Below are positions 54,301-63,087 of a stretch of DNA of 64,000 nt, in pieces. The DNA lies in the NCBI GenBank assembly GCA_963793105.1, contig CAWBZB010000003.1, positions 434,001 through 498,000 of the forward strand, read 5' to 3'. The stretch is from UBA10649 sp963793105. Lineage in GTDB: Bacteria > Actinomycetota > Actinomycetes > S36-B12. Position 1 is the stretch's first letter. Each line of letters begins with the position of its first letter. Below the pieces are notes generated by a model. It made no database searches, was not told where the DNA came from, and saw only the letters and a program-made list of their open reading frames with translations. A program made the translations under genes and the position numbers.

Positions 54301-55413
54301 ATGGCCGCGCTCACCCCCGCGGTGGTCCGCGCAGCGAGGATGACGAGCCTGCTGCTCGCCGACCACCACGAACGCACGCCGCTCTCGGTGGCCGAGTGGT
54401 TCGGGGCGATGCAGGCGCAGGACATGGCCAGCGGACTGTGGTCGCTCGGTGTCCGTGTACCCCACTCCACCATCACGGACGTGGAGGGTGCCTTCGAGCG
54501 TGGCGAGCTGATTCGCACCTGGCCCATGCGACAGACCGTCCACATCGTCCCCGCCGTCGACGCCCGATGGATGCTCGAGCTCACCGGCACGCGCGGGCTG
54601 GATCGAACGAGGACCCGCCGTCAGCAATTGGGGCTGCTGCCGGCTGACCTCGATCGACTCCTCACGACCCTGGAGGAGTTCCTCGAGAGCGGCCAGCCGC
54701 GTACGCGCCGCGACGTCCTGGACGCCTTGACGGCGCACGGCATCCCGACCGACGGGCAGCGTGGCTACCACCTCCTGCTGTACGCGTCGCTGAGCGGTCT
54801 CACGTGCATCGGCCCCCATCGGGACGGACAGCAGACGATCGCCCTGCTGTCCAAGTGGGCGCCGCAGCAGGTCGAGTTGACGCGGGACGAGGCCCTGGTG
54901 GAACTGGCTCAGCGCTACTTCCGCAGCCACGGTCCCACCACGGTCAGGGACTTCGCCGGTTGGAGCGGACTGACCCTGACGGACGCCCGCCGAGGCGTCG
55001 AGGGGAACGCGGGTCGACTCGCGCGGGTGGGCGATGGTGCCGACGCGGCCTGGCTCACGATCGAGCTGGCAGAAGCGATCGCAGACGGGCGTCTCGAGAG
55101 CCAGGGGACGCTGGCGCTTCCGGGATACGACGAGTACGTCCTGGGCTACAAGGACCGCTCGCTGCATGGCGACGAGGCACTCCTCGATCGCGTGGTCCCC
55201 GGTGGCAACGGCGTGTTCCGCGCCACCATCGTGCAGCGCGGATCAGTGATCGCGACGTGGACGCGCACGCTGGTGCGCGACCTCGTGAAGATCAACGTGG
55301 AACCCTTCGCGCCGCTCTCCGGGCGGGCACGAACGGGCACCGAGCGAGCACTCGCGTCGTATGCCGGCTTTCTTGGGCGCCAGCCGGTGATCACGTTCTC
55401 TGCGGTTGCCTAG
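54301..55413 (+). CDS. AlkZ/YcaQ-like winged-helix DNA glycosylase family
   Basis: A 370-residue protein of the HTH_42 (DUF1006) family. The catalytic QxQ motif of AlkZ-type glycosylases is present in GAMQAQD near residue 38. Repeated winged helices follow, with QTVHIVPAVDARW and PGYDEYVLGYKDR conserved. AlkZ relatives excise bulky or crosslinked alkylated bases, some conferring self-resistance to genotoxins. It starts 5 bp after the cupin stop, in an apparent three-gene operon. Confidence 0.8.
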   Translation: MAALTPAVVRAARMTSLLLADHHERTPLSVAEWFGAMQAQDMASGLWSLGVRVPHSTITDVEGAFERGELIRTWPMRQTVHIVPAVDARWMLELTGTRGLDRTRTRRQQLGLLPADLDRLLTTLEEFLESGQPRTRRDVLDALTAHGIPTDGQRGYHLLLYASLSGLTCIGPHRDGQQTIALLSKWAPQQVELTRDEALVELAQRYFRSHGPTTVRDFAGWSGLTLTDARRGVEGNAGRLARVGDGADAAWLTIELAEAIADGRLESQGTLALPGYDEYVLGYKDRSLHGDEALLDRVVPGGNGVFRATIVQRGSVIATWTRTLVRDLVKINVEPFAPLSGRARTGTERALASYAGFLGRQPVITFSAVA

Positions 55414-55439
55414 CGTCGACCGGCAGCGCGACGTCGATG

Positions 55440-56483
55440 CTAGCGACGGGCGGCGAGCAGCTCGGCGATCTGCACCGCGTTGAGGGCCGCGCCCTTGCGG
55501 AGGTTGTCGTTGCTCACGAACAGCGCCAGGCCGCGGCCATCGGGGACCGACGGGTCCTGCCGCACGCGGCCCACGAAGGAAGGATCCGCTCCCGCCGCCT
55601 GCAGCGGAGTCGGCACGTCCGTGACCTCGACACCCGCGGCGTCCGCAAGCAGGGCCATGGCCTCCTCCGGCGAGATGGGGCGCTCGAACTCAGCATTGAT
55701 GGACAGTGAGTGGCCTGTGAAGACCGGCACCCGAACGCACGTGCCGGACACCAGCAGGTCCGGGATCTCCAGGATCTTGCGGCTCTCGTTGCGGAGCTTC
55801 TGCTCCTCGTCCGTCTCCAGCGACCCGTCGTCGACGATGCTGCCGGCAAGCGGGACGACATCGAACGCGATGGGACGCACGTACTTCACCGGCTGCGGGA
55901 AGTCCACGGACGACCCTTCGTGCGTGAGCTGGGCGATGTCCTGGGTCACGGCGGCGCGCACCTGAGTGTCGAGCTCCTCGACTCCGGACAAGCCGCTTCC
56001 CGAGACCGCCTGGTAGGTGCTGACGATCAGACGCCGCAGTCCGGCCGCCACGTGCAGTGGCTTGAGCACCGGCATGGCGGCCATGGTGGTGCAGTTCGGG
56101 TTGGCGATGATCCCCTTGCGGACGTCGGCGAGGGCATGCGGGTTGACCTCGCTGACGATGAGCGGGACATCCGGGTCCATGCGCCATGCCGACGAGTTGT
56201 CGATGACCACGGCGCCCGACACCGCGTACGCGGGCGCGAGCGCCCTCGACGTGGCGCCACCGGCGGAGAACAGCGCGATGTCGATTCCGGAGATGTCGGC
56301 GGTCGCGGCGTCCTCGACCACGATCTCGGTGCCCCGCCAGGGAAGGGTGCTGCCCGCCGAGCGGGCGGACGCCAGGAAGCGCACCTGCGACATGGGGAAG
56401 TCGCGTTCGTCGAGCAGACGGCGCATGACCGACCCGACCTGCCCAGTCGCGCCGACGACGGCGACCACAGGGTCTGTCGTCAT
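55440..56483 (-). CDS. asd: aspartate-semialdehyde dehydrogenase
   Basis: A 347-residue NADPH enzyme reducing aspartyl phosphate to the semialdehyde for lysine, threonine, methionine and diaminopimelate. NADP loop VGATGQVGSVMRR, catalytic Cys in NPNCTTMAA, and His in VFTGHSLSINAEF. ATG overlaps the lysC stop (ATGA). Confidence 0.93.
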   Translation of the reverse strand: MTTDPVVAVVGATGQVGSVMRRLLDERDFPMSQVRFLASARSAGSTLPWRGTEIVVEDAATADISGIDIALFSAGGATSRALAPAYAVSGAVVIDNSSAWRMDPDVPLIVSEVNPHALADVRKGIIANPNCTTMAAMPVLKPLHVAAGLRRLIVSTYQAVSGSGLSGVEELDTQVRAAVTQDIAQLTHEGSSVDFPQPVKYVRPIAFDVVPLAGSIVDDGSLETDEEQKLRNESRKILEIPDLLVSGTCVRVPVFTGHSLSINAEFERPISPEEAMALLADAAGVEVTDVPTPLQAAGADPSFVGRVRQDPSVPDGRGLALFVSNDNLRKGAALNAVQIAELLAARR

Positions 56484-56998
56484 CGCCCGGTCCCTCCGTA
56501 CACGACGGCCTCGCCATCAGCGTCGAGGCCGAAGGCGGTGTGAAGAGCCTGGACTGCGCGGGCGGCATCGTCGACGCGGGTGACGACGGAGATGCGGATC
56601 TCGGAGGTGGAGATCATCTGCACGTTGATGCTGGCATCCGCGAGCGCCTCGAAGAAGGTGGCGGAGACACCCGGATGGGAGCGCATTCCGGCGCCGACCA
56701 GCGACACCTTGGCGATCTGGTCGTCGACGAGCAGCGACTCGAAGCCGATGGAGGCCCGCTCGCCGTCGAGCGCCTTCATCGCACTCTGGGCCGACCCCTG
56801 GGGACAGGTGAACGTGACGTCTGTGCGCCCCGTCGACGCGGCCGAGATGTTCTGGACGATCATGTCGACGTTGATCCCGGCCACGGCGAGCGCCTTGAAG
56901 ATCGCGGCCGCCTCGCCCGGCTTGTCCGGCACGCCGACCACGGTGATCTTGGCGTCGTTCACGTCCGCGGCGACCCCGGAGATGATCGGCTGTTCCAT
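56480..56998 (-). CDS. aspartokinase beta subunit (internal start in lysC)
   Basis: An in-frame ATG at 56998 is preceded by GAAGGAA with 6 nt spacing, and translation from it would give 172 residues covering both ACT domains. In Corynebacterium and other Gram-positives the lysC gene makes alpha and beta subunits this way, and the beta subunit there has the same length. Seen here only as sequence; expression is inferred. Confidence 0.6.
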   Translation of the reverse strand: MEQPIISGVAADVNDAKITVVGVPDKPGEAAAIFKALAVAGINVDMIVQNISAASTGRTDVTFTCPQGSAQSAMKALDGERASIGFESLLVDDQIAKVSLVGAGMRSHPGVSATFFEALADASINVQMISTSEIRISVVTRVDDAARAVQALHTAFGLDADGEAVVYGGTGR

Positions 56999-57766
56999 GG
57001 CACTTCCTTCGGCGAGAGCGGCTTCGATGGCTTCAGGGGACATGACGAGCGTGCCGGTGTGCTGCGAGAACGACGACCGAACGTGGATCGGCACATCGAA
57101 CCGACGTGCGTACTCGACGCATCGCAGGTGCAGGACCTTCGCGCCCACGGCCGCGAGCTCGAGCATCTCCTCGTAGGTGATGTAGCGGACCTGGCGCGCG
57201 GCGGGCACCGTTCGCGGGTCGGCGCTGAAGACTCCGTCGACGTCGGTGTAGATCTCGCACACCTCGGCGCCAAGGGCGGCGGCAAGCGCCACCGCGGTCG
57301 TGTCGGATCCGCCGCGGCCGAGCGTGGTGATGTCCTTGGTGTCCTGGGCCACGCCCTGGAACCCCGCGACGATCGGGATCGCGCCCTGGGCGATGGCCTC
57401 CCGGATCCGTCCGGGAGTGACATCGATGATGCGGGCCGAGCCGTGGGCCGAGTCCGTGATCAGGCCCGCCTGGGACCCGGTGTAGGAGCGCGCCTCGGCC
57501 CCGAGGTCGGAGATCGCCATCGCGACGAGCGCCATGGAGATGCGCTCTCCCGCGGTGAGCAGCATGTCGAGCTCGCGAGCCGGGGGCAGTGGCGAGACCT
57601 GCTCCGCCAGGTCGAGGAGCTCATCGGTCGAGTCGCCCATCGCCGAGACCACCACGACCACGTCGTGGCCGGCCTTCTTGGTGTCGACGATCCGGCGGGC
57701 CACCCGCTTGACGCTGGTGGCGTCGGCCACGCTGGACCCGCCGAACTTCTGGACGATGAGGGACAC
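56480..57766 (-). CDS. lysC: aspartokinase
   Basis: A 428-residue kinase making aspartyl phosphate. The catalytic domain has VQKFGGSSVAD, TLGRGGSDTTAVALAAAL and DVDGVFSADPR. Two C-terminal ACT domains bind the lysine/threonine feedback inhibitors (KITVVGVPDKPGEAA; KVSLVGAGMRSHPGV). Start is GTG 57766 where homology begins; no ribosome site is clear. It is the first gene of the lysC-asd operon. Confidence 0.93.
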   Translation of the reverse strand: MSLIVQKFGGSSVADATSVKRVARRIVDTKKAGHDVVVVVSAMGDSTDELLDLAEQVSPLPPARELDMLLTAGERISMALVAMAISDLGAEARSYTGSQAGLITDSAHGSARIIDVTPGRIREAIAQGAIPIVAGFQGVAQDTKDITTLGRGGSDTTAVALAAALGAEVCEIYTDVDGVFSADPRTVPAARQVRYITYEEMLELAAVGAKVLHLRCVEYARRFDVPIHVRSSFSQHTGTLVMSPEAIEAALAEGSAMEQPIISGVAADVNDAKITVVGVPDKPGEAAAIFKALAVAGINVDMIVQNISAASTGRTDVTFTCPQGSAQSAMKALDGERASIGFESLLVDDQIAKVSLVGAGMRSHPGVSATFFEALADASINVQMISTSEIRISVVTRVDDAARAVQALHTAFGLDADGEAVVYGGTGR

Positions 57767-57785
57767 GGGGAGCGAGTCTACCGAC

Positions 57786-57815
57786 CGCTCGTGCGCGCGC
57801 GTGCATGCGCGCGAG
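57786..57815 (-). terminator. hairpin after recR
   Basis: GCTCGTGCGCGC and GCGCGCGAGC form a stem (57787-57815) 20 bp past the recR stop and before the lysC start. Confidence 0.5.
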
Positions 57816-57834
57816 CCACTCGGCGCCGCGATGG

Positions 57835-58428
57835 CTAGACCCGTCGACGACCCTCGAAGGCGCGGCCGAGGGTGACCTCGTCGGCATACTCGAGGTCGCC
57901 TCCCACCGGCAGCCCGCTGGCCAGCCGTGACACGTCGATCCCCAGCGGGGCGATCATGCGAGCGAGGTAGGTGGCCGTGGCCTCCCCCTCGAGGTTCGGG
58001 TCGGTCGCGAGGATCACCTCGGTGATGGCCCCGTCCGCCAGGCGCGCCAGCAGTTCGCGGATGCGGAGGTCGTCGGGGCCGATGCCGTCGATGGGGCTGA
58101 TCGCCCCGCCGAGGACGTGGTAGCGCCCCCGGAACTCGCGGGTCTTCTCGATCGCGACGACGTCCTTGGGCTCCTCGACCACGCACAGCACCGTGAGGTC
58201 GCGCCGCGGGTCGCGGCAGATCCGGCACTCGTCCTCCTCGGCGACGTTGCCGCAGACCGCGCAGAAGCGGACCTTCTCCTTCACCTCGCGGAGCGTGGAC
58301 GCCAGCCGCAGGACGTCGGCGGGCTCGGCCGCGAGGATGTGGAAGGCGATGCGCTGCGCGCTCTTCGGACCGACCCCCGGCAGGCGACCGAGCTCGTCGA
58401 TCAGGTCCTGGACGATTCCCTCATACAT
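57835..58428 (-). CDS. recR: recombination mediator RecR
   Basis: A 197-residue protein. Helix-hairpin-helix LPGVGPKSAQRIAFH near residue 18, the four-cysteine zinc finger C-x2-C-x8-C-x2-C variant at about 56-71, a Toprim domain (VVEEPKDV) and Walker-like C-terminus LPVGGDLEYADEVTL. Works with RecO/RecF to load RecA. Lies 11 bp after dnaX; the YbaB gene usually found between them is absent. Confidence 0.93.
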   Translation of the reverse strand: MYEGIVQDLIDELGRLPGVGPKSAQRIAFHILAAEPADVLRLASTLREVKEKVRFCAVCGNVAEEDECRICRDPRRDLTVLCVVEEPKDVVAIEKTREFRGRYHVLGGAISPIDGIGPDDLRIRELLARLADGAITEVILATDPNLEGEATATYLARMIAPLGIDVSRLASGLPVGGDLEYADEVTLGRAFEGRRRV

Positions 58429-58439
58429 GTCCTCGCCTC

Positions 58440-60284
58440 TCAGTGCTCGATCTCGCCGATGCGCGTGGCCCCGAGCTCGCGCAGGGCGAGATCGACGCCG
58501 ACGGCACCGTCGGCGTTGTCATCGTCCATGCTCGGGGAGTCCGCCTCTGCCGTGGCGGGCGAATCGGCGGGCTCGGCGGCCGGTGCCGTGGGCAGGGGCG
58601 CGGATCCCGCAGGGACGACCCGGTCAGGTGCCAGCACGACGTCGATCTGGACGTCGGTCTTCATCACGTCGAGGATCGCCTGGCGCAGGCGCTCCTCGTG
58701 CCCGCTGGCCCGCACGTTGTTGACCTTGCCCGCGTCGCCGACCGCGACGGCCAGGACTCCGCTGCTCATCGAGATCGGAGTCGACTCGCTGAACAGCATC
58801 CAGCCGACGCGGGAATAGCTCTTCACGGCGTCGAGGACCGCGGGCCACATCGACACGAACTGGTCCAGTCCGACTCCCGGGGCGGCCACTGGGCCGGGCG
58901 GCGGGGCGGAGGACGCCTGCTCGTCGATGGGCTCCGCCGCGGCCGGCGGCGCGCTCGTCTTGGGGCGCGCCGGTGGTCGGGACCGCGGGGGCGCCGCCGG
59001 TTCCGTGGACGGGGCCACCTCGGACAGTCGCTTCGGAGGAGGAGGGGGCGGGGGCGCCGACGTGGACGGCGCGTCCGGGACGGAAGAGGCGGGCGGCGGG
59101 GCAGGCACCGCATGCACGGGAGCCGCGGCTATGCGCCTCTCCAGCTGGTCGAGTCGCGCCCGCGTCCCGGCCTCGTCGGCATCGGAGGCGGGCAGCAGCA
59201 GCCGCGCCGCCATGAGCTCCAGGTGCAGCCGGGGCGCCGTGGCGCCACGGAGCTCGCTCAGGGCGGCACTCGTGACGTCCCCGGCCCGGGTGAGCTCGGC
59301 CGGGCCGAATCTCTGGGCCTGCTCCACCTCACGGGCGATGCGGTCCTCGGGAGCCTCGATGAGGCCGAGCTCGGCGGCGTTGGGCACGTTGTGCAGGACG
59401 ATCAGGTCGCGGACTCGCTCGAGGAGGTCGGTGACGAACCGACGGGGGTCGTGGCCGGCGTCGATGACCTGGTCAATGACCGTGAACAGCGCCGCCCCGT
59501 CATGGTCGGCGAGCGCGTCGATGGTGGCGTCGAGAAGGGTGGAGTCGGTCATGCCGAGCTGGGCCACCGCCTCCGCGTACGTCACCCCGTCGGGGCCGGA
59601 GCCGGAGATGACCTGACCGAGGACCGACAGGCTGTCGCGGACGCTGCCGGAGCCGGCGCGTGCCACGAGGGCGAGCGCAGTGGGCTCGGCGGCGACGCCC
59701 TCCGCCTCGCACACGTTGGCCAGGTGCTGCTGCAGGGTCTTGGCGGGCACGAGCCGGAAGGTGTAGTTGTGCGTCCGCGAGCGGATCGTGGGCAGCACCT
59801 TCTCCACCTCGGTGGTGGCGAAGATGAAGCGCACGTGCGGCGGCGGCTCCTCGACGAGCTTGAGCAGGGCGTTGAAGCCCTGCGTGGTGACCATGTGGGC
59901 CTCGTCGATGATGTAGATCTTGTAGCGCGAGGACGCCGGAGCGAACATGGCGCGTTCGCGCAGCTCGCGCGTGTCGTCGACGCCGCCGTGACTGGCGGCA
60001 TCGAGCTCGATCACGTCGAGGGATCCGGCACCGGTCGCCGACAGGTCCTGGCAGCTCTGGCACTCCCCGCACGGATCCGGGGTCGGGCCCTGCTCGCAGT
60101 TCAGCGAGCGGGCGAGGATCCGAGCGGTCGACGTCTTGCCGCAGCCACGCGGGCCGGAGAACAGGTAGGCGTGGTGGACCCGGTCGTTCTCCAGGGCTCG
60201 ACGCAGCGGCCCGGTCACGTGGTCCTGTCCGACCACGTCGTCCAGGCGGGCCGGGCGGTAGGTGCGGTACAGGGCCATGGACAC
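58440..60284 (-). CDS. dnaX: DNA polymerase III gamma/tau subunit
   Basis: A 614-residue clamp-loader ATPase. Walker A SGPRGCGKTS near residue 45, zinc cysteines CEQGPTPDPCGECQSC, Walker B IIDEAHM, and SRTHNYTFRL sensor. Domain III is followed by a Pro/Ala-rich linker (about 385-480) and a tau-like C-terminal domain. The start is GTG 60284, two codons before ATG 60278: TAGGGT at 60291-60296 lies exactly 6 nt before it, suggesting a leaderless message. Confidence 0.93.
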   Translation of the reverse strand: MSMALYRTYRPARLDDVVGQDHVTGPLRRALENDRVHHAYLFSGPRGCGKTSTARILARSLNCEQGPTPDPCGECQSCQDLSATGAGSLDVIELDAASHGGVDDTRELRERAMFAPASSRYKIYIIDEAHMVTTQGFNALLKLVEEPPPHVRFIFATTEVEKVLPTIRSRTHNYTFRLVPAKTLQQHLANVCEAEGVAAEPTALALVARAGSGSVRDSLSVLGQVISGSGPDGVTYAEAVAQLGMTDSTLLDATIDALADHDGAALFTVIDQVIDAGHDPRRFVTDLLERVRDLIVLHNVPNAAELGLIEAPEDRIAREVEQAQRFGPAELTRAGDVTSAALSELRGATAPRLHLELMAARLLLPASDADEAGTRARLDQLERRIAAAPVHAVPAPPPASSVPDAPSTSAPPPPPPPKRLSEVAPSTEPAAPPRSRPPARPKTSAPPAAAEPIDEQASSAPPPGPVAAPGVGLDQFVSMWPAVLDAVKSYSRVGWMLFSESTPISMSSGVLAVAVGDAGKVNNVRASGHEERLRQAILDVMKTDVQIDVVLAPDRVVPAGSAPLPTAPAAEPADSPATAEADSPSMDDDNADGAVGVDLALRELGATRIGEIEH

Positions 60285-60296
60285 AGATGCACCCTA
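60285..60296 (-). promoter_or_regulatory. leaderless-type -10 box for dnaX
   Basis: TAGGGT on the minus strand (60291-60296), 6 nt before the GTG at 60284. Confidence 0.4.
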
Positions 60297-60350
60297 ATGC
60301 CGGACCCGGACGTCGTCCCCGCCCACCGGTCGGGGACCGAGCTATGAAGG

Positions 60351-60437
60351 GACCCCCCGCACACCCGCCAGAGCGCGCTTATCCTTGCTGCCTTCCGGCC
60401 CTGGGGAGGTTCACGCGATGACGCCGCACGAGGGGTC
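60351..60437 (-). ncRNA. ffs: signal recognition particle RNA, small bacterial type
   Basis: On the minus strand the conserved apical domain reads GAACCTCCCCAGG, CCGGAAGGCAGCAAGG and AAGCG, the 4.5S RNA signature (GGAA tetraloop, asymmetric and symmetric loops that bind Ffh). Outer stem GACCCCTCGTGCGG pairs with the complementary strand near 60351. End points are approximate. It sits just upstream of dnaX. Confidence 0.9.
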
Positions 60438-60519
60438 GGCACAACTCTACGTGGTGGCCCGTCGACCGCGACAGAGGGCGGCGGCGCGCGACGCCCATCT
60501 GCCGTATAGCCTCCTCCAC

Positions 60520-60607
60520 GGAGGATTCGCATAGTGGCCTAGTGCGCACGCTTGGAAAGCGTGTTGGGGGCAACCCCTCACGGGTTCAAATCCCGTATCC
60601 TCCGCCA
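60520..60607 (+). tRNA. tRNA-Ser (GGA anticodon)
   Basis: Acceptor GGAGGAT/ATCCTCC, anticodon stem CACGC/GCGTG with loop TTGGAAA (anticodon GGA), a long variable arm TTGGGGGCAACCCCTC, discriminator G at 60604 and encoded CCA. Confidence 0.95.
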
Positions 60608-60623
60608 GCCCGCGTCCTCGCGG

Positions 60624-60659
60624 GAGGACGGGACCCTGCCGAGGCGGGGTCCCGTCCTC
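60624..60659 (+). terminator. terminator of tRNA-Ser(GGA)
   Basis: GAGGACGGGACCC (60624-60636) pairs perfectly with GGGTCCCGTCCTC (60647-60659), followed by GTTCT. Confidence 0.8.
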
Positions 60660-60783
60660 GTTCTCGCCACCACCACCCTCCCCAAGCCGCCCGCTCAGCA
60701 AACGAGCAGGCGCCGGGACTTCCGGCCCTTGATCTGAATGACCGGCCGACGTGCTCTGGAAGGGGGTGTGAAGGAGGTGGGTC

Positions 60784-61269
60784 ATGGCGACCAGCCATCA
60801 GGTAACACGAATCCCCGTGACCACCAGCCCCGCCACGGCGGCCGGGTTGCAGGTCACGCGATGGGTCATGATGATCCTCGGCGGTATCGCCGCGTTCATG
60901 GGCGGGTTCATCCTCGTCGGCGGCGACGACCAGTACGTGGGACTGGGCGGCGAGGTCTCCTGGCGGGTCGGAGACATCGACCCGGCATGGGGCTGGGGGC
61001 TGCTGATCGGCGGCCTGCTGCTGCTGGCCAGTGGGTTGGCGCTGCTGCTGCACCATCGCAGGTCCGTCACCGCAGGTGAGGCGGTCGTCGGCACGGCCGG
61101 CGCCGACCTGCTCGCGCACGCGGCGATCTTCGTCGTCGTCAACGCCTTCCTGTGGACCCAGGATCTCGTCGCCACCGGGGCAGTGAACTACGTCCTGTGG
61201 GTCACCATCCCGTGGGCTATCGGCCTCGGGATCCACGCGTTCGCCTACGCCGTCGGCAGACGCGCCTGA
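60784..61269 (+). CDS. unknown four-helix membrane protein
   Basis: A 161-residue protein with four predicted spans (about residues 26-48, 72-94, 105-125, 133-155) and no recognised domain. A strong AAGGAGGTG precedes the ATG by 6 nt. It lies alone between two tRNA-Ser genes and ends at a good hairpin. Confidence 0.75.
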   Translation: MATSHQVTRIPVTTSPATAAGLQVTRWVMMILGGIAAFMGGFILVGGDDQYVGLGGEVSWRVGDIDPAWGWGLLIGGLLLLASGLALLLHHRRSVTAGEAVVGTAGADLLAHAAIFVVVNAFLWTQDLVATGAVNYVLWVTIPWAIGLGIHAFAYAVGRRA

Positions 61270-61285
61270 TCGACGAGGAACCCAA

Positions 61286-61312
61286 CGAGGGTGGCCCACG
61301 TGGCCACCCTCG
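61286..61312 (+). terminator. terminator after the membrane-protein gene
   Basis: CGAGGGTGGCC (61286-61296) pairs with GGCCACCCTCG (61302-61312). Confidence 0.75.
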
Positions 61313-61333
61313 CGCTCTTGTACCCTTCTCCGC

Positions 61334-61423
61334 GGTGGCGTGTCCGAGCGGCCAAAGGAGCGCGCCTCGAAAGCGCGTGTGGGGGCAACCTCACCGTGGG
61401 TTCAAATCCCACCGCCACCGCCA
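61334..61423 (+). tRNA. tRNA-Ser (CGA anticodon)
   Basis: Acceptor GGTGGCG/CGCCACC, anticodon loop CTCGAAA in a GC-rich stem (anticodon CGA), long variable arm, T-arm GGTTCAAATCC, discriminator G at 61420 and encoded CCA. Confidence 0.95.
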
Positions 61424-61425
61424 GC

Positions 61426-61460
61426 GTTGAGGGAGTGCCCTGCAGGGGCGCTCCCTCAAC
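61426..61460 (+). terminator. terminator of tRNA-Ser(CGA)
   Basis: GTTGAGGGAG (61426-61435) pairs with CTCCCTCAAC (61451-61460), with GCCC/GGGC inner pairs and a TGCA loop. The arms resemble the CGTTGAG-family repeats but are shorter. Confidence 0.7.
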
Positions 61461-61610
61461 ACTTCTGGAGTCCACGGGATTGGGCGGCCGAGGCCGGGGA
61501 ACCGTTCACGTGGCGACGAACTCGACCGGCTCCCAGGTGAGGGCGCTGCGTGCCTCGGCTGGCCCGACGACGTGAGTCAGGTGGAGGATCGGTCGAAGGA
61601 GGTGACGACC

Positions 61611-62276
61611 ATGCCCGACGCATACGCACTCCAGGCGCGCTTCTACGACCGTGTCGTCGAACCGCTCAACTCACCACTTCGAGCGACGGCCCGCCGGGTG
61701 TGCCCACCCCGGCCGGAGTGGACGGTGCTCGATGTGGGTTGCGGCACCGGAGCCGCCCTGGCCGAGTACGCGGAGGCGGGCTGTCGCGTGATCGGGGTGG
61801 ATCCATCGCCCGCCATGATCGCGCAGGCCCGCATCCGGCTGGGCGACGCGGCAGACCTGCGCCTCCTCGTCGGACCGCGCCTCCCGGTCGAAGACTCGTC
61901 GATCGACCTCGTCCTCATCTCACTCGTGCTCCATTCGATCCCGCGCGCCGAGGCGGTCCGCGTCCTGCGGGAGGCGGCCCGCGTTCTGGTCCCCGACGGA
62001 CGGATCGTCGTGGTCGACTTCGGGACCTCGGGACTGCGGTTTCCTCGGGGTTGGATCGGGCGTGCCGTCACGGTGGTCGCCGAGCTGGCAGCGGGGCCGC
62101 GACACGCCGCTCACTCGTTCGACTACCTCAGGCACGGCGGCCTGCCCTCGCTGGTGGCCGCGGCCGGGCTCGAGGCTGGCGTCACCCGGCCGACGGCGGG
62201 CGGCGCCGTGACGATCGCCGTGCTCACCCCACCCGCGACGCCTTCCCGTGGCGTGGACCCGGGCCACCGCGGCTGA
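61611..62276 (+). CDS. class I SAM-dependent methyltransferase
   Basis: A 221-residue enzyme. Motif I VLDVGCGTGAAL near residue 40, acidic VIGVDPSPAM, and a UbiE/Methyltransf_11 layout with LVLHSIPR and VPDGRIVVVDFG. The ATG at 61611 has a perfect AAGGAGGTGA site; the upstream in-frame extension is not used. Substrate unknown. Confidence 0.85.
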   Translation: MPDAYALQARFYDRVVEPLNSPLRATARRVCPPRPEWTVLDVGCGTGAALAEYAEAGCRVIGVDPSPAMIAQARIRLGDAADLRLLVGPRLPVEDSSIDLVLISLVLHSIPRAEAVRVLREAARVLVPDGRIVVVDFGTSGLRFPRGWIGRAVTVVAELAAGPRHAAHSFDYLRHGGLPSLVAAAGLEAGVTRPTAGGAVTIAVLTPPATPSRGVDPGHRG

Positions 62277-62640
62277 CCGTTGCATCACCGCCTGCACGGG
62301 CGGAGAATTGAGCCACCAGAAGCGGGGCCAGTGCGAAGGGACACGCCATGGCCGACTCGCAGTCACAGTCCGACGACCGGCGTCAGCCCACCACGTGGGC
62401 GAACGGCCTGTGGGCCGGGGATCGACGACATGGCGAACGGCGAAGGCGACTGCACGGCACGGCGGACGACCGAGTGCCGACGTCGCGATCAGGGGCATCC
62501 GGCCGCGGCGCGGTCCGCCGGGGCGATCGTGACAGTGCCGGAGACCACCGCAGGCCCTAGCCGACCGGGCTGCTCTCGATCCACGTCACCCGTGTCGGCG
62601 GAGGACACTGGAGGCAGTGCCGCATGCAGAGGGAGTTGCC
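62277..62640 (+). other. gap between methyltransferase and universal stress protein
   Basis: 364 bp holding one doubtful small frame (62348-62560) and the leader of the stress-protein gene. No hairpin or known RNA is recognised. Confidence 0.4.
62348..62560 (+). CDS. doubtful 70-residue Arg-rich small protein
   Basis: An ATG behind GAAGGGA (9 nt) opens a hydrophilic frame starting MADSQSQSDDRRQ with 15 or so Arg residues and no hydrophobic segment. The ribosome-site placement and Ser/Gln-rich start look real, but the Arg-rich remainder is what random high-GC sequence gives. Could be a small stress or nucleic-acid-binding protein, or nothing. Confidence 0.3.
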   Translation: MADSQSQSDDRRQPTTWANGLWAGDRRHGERRRRLHGTADDRVPTSRSGASGRGAVRRGDRDSAGDHRRP

Positions 62641-63087
62641 ATGAATAGCAGCCCACAGACCCCGTTCATCGTCGTCGGGGCGGACGGTTCGGAAGCGAGC
62701 ATCAAGGCGGTTCGGTGGAGCCTGGAGCAGGCTCGGCGCGTCGGCGCCAGACTCGTCGTGGTCACCGCGTTCGACATCCCCTGGACCATCATGGTCACGC
62801 CGGCCTACACGGACGACGACTACGCGCGTGATGCCCAGGAGATGCTCGACCGGACGATCGCCGAGGCGGTCGGCGGCGACCCGGGAGTCCAGGTGACGAC
62901 TGAACTGCTGCAGATGCGTCCGGCTCTGGCCCTCACCCTGGCGGCACGCGGAGCGGAGCTCCTCGTCGTCGGCGGCAGGGGGCAGGGAGAACTGCCCGGC
63001 ATCCACCTCGGGTCGGTGGCGACCTACTGCGTGCACCACGCGCCCTGCCCCGTGGTCGTGTACCGGGACCCGGAGCCGGCCGAGTAG
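62641..63087 (+). CDS. universal stress protein
   Basis: A 148-residue single UspA domain. N-terminal VVGADGSEAS, and the ATP-binding motif G-x2-G-x9-G-(S/T) in GGRGQGELPGIHLGSVATY followed by APCPVVV. ATP-binding type. GAGGGAG precedes the ATG at 62641. A single gene; probably induced by hypoxia or starvation in this lineage, which is inference. Confidence 0.92.
   Translation: MNSSPQTPFIVVGADGSEASIKAVRWSLEQARRVGARLVVVTAFDIPWTIMVTPAYTDDDYARDAQEMLDRTIAEAVGGDPGVQVTTELLQMRPALALTLAARGAELLVVGGRGQGELPGIHLGSVATYCVHHAPCPVVVYRDPEPAE

Noticed and set aside
60351..60437. Reading the hairpin near dnaX as a terminator
   Set aside because: The internal GGAA loop and flanking conserved bases match SRP RNA, which explains the structure better.
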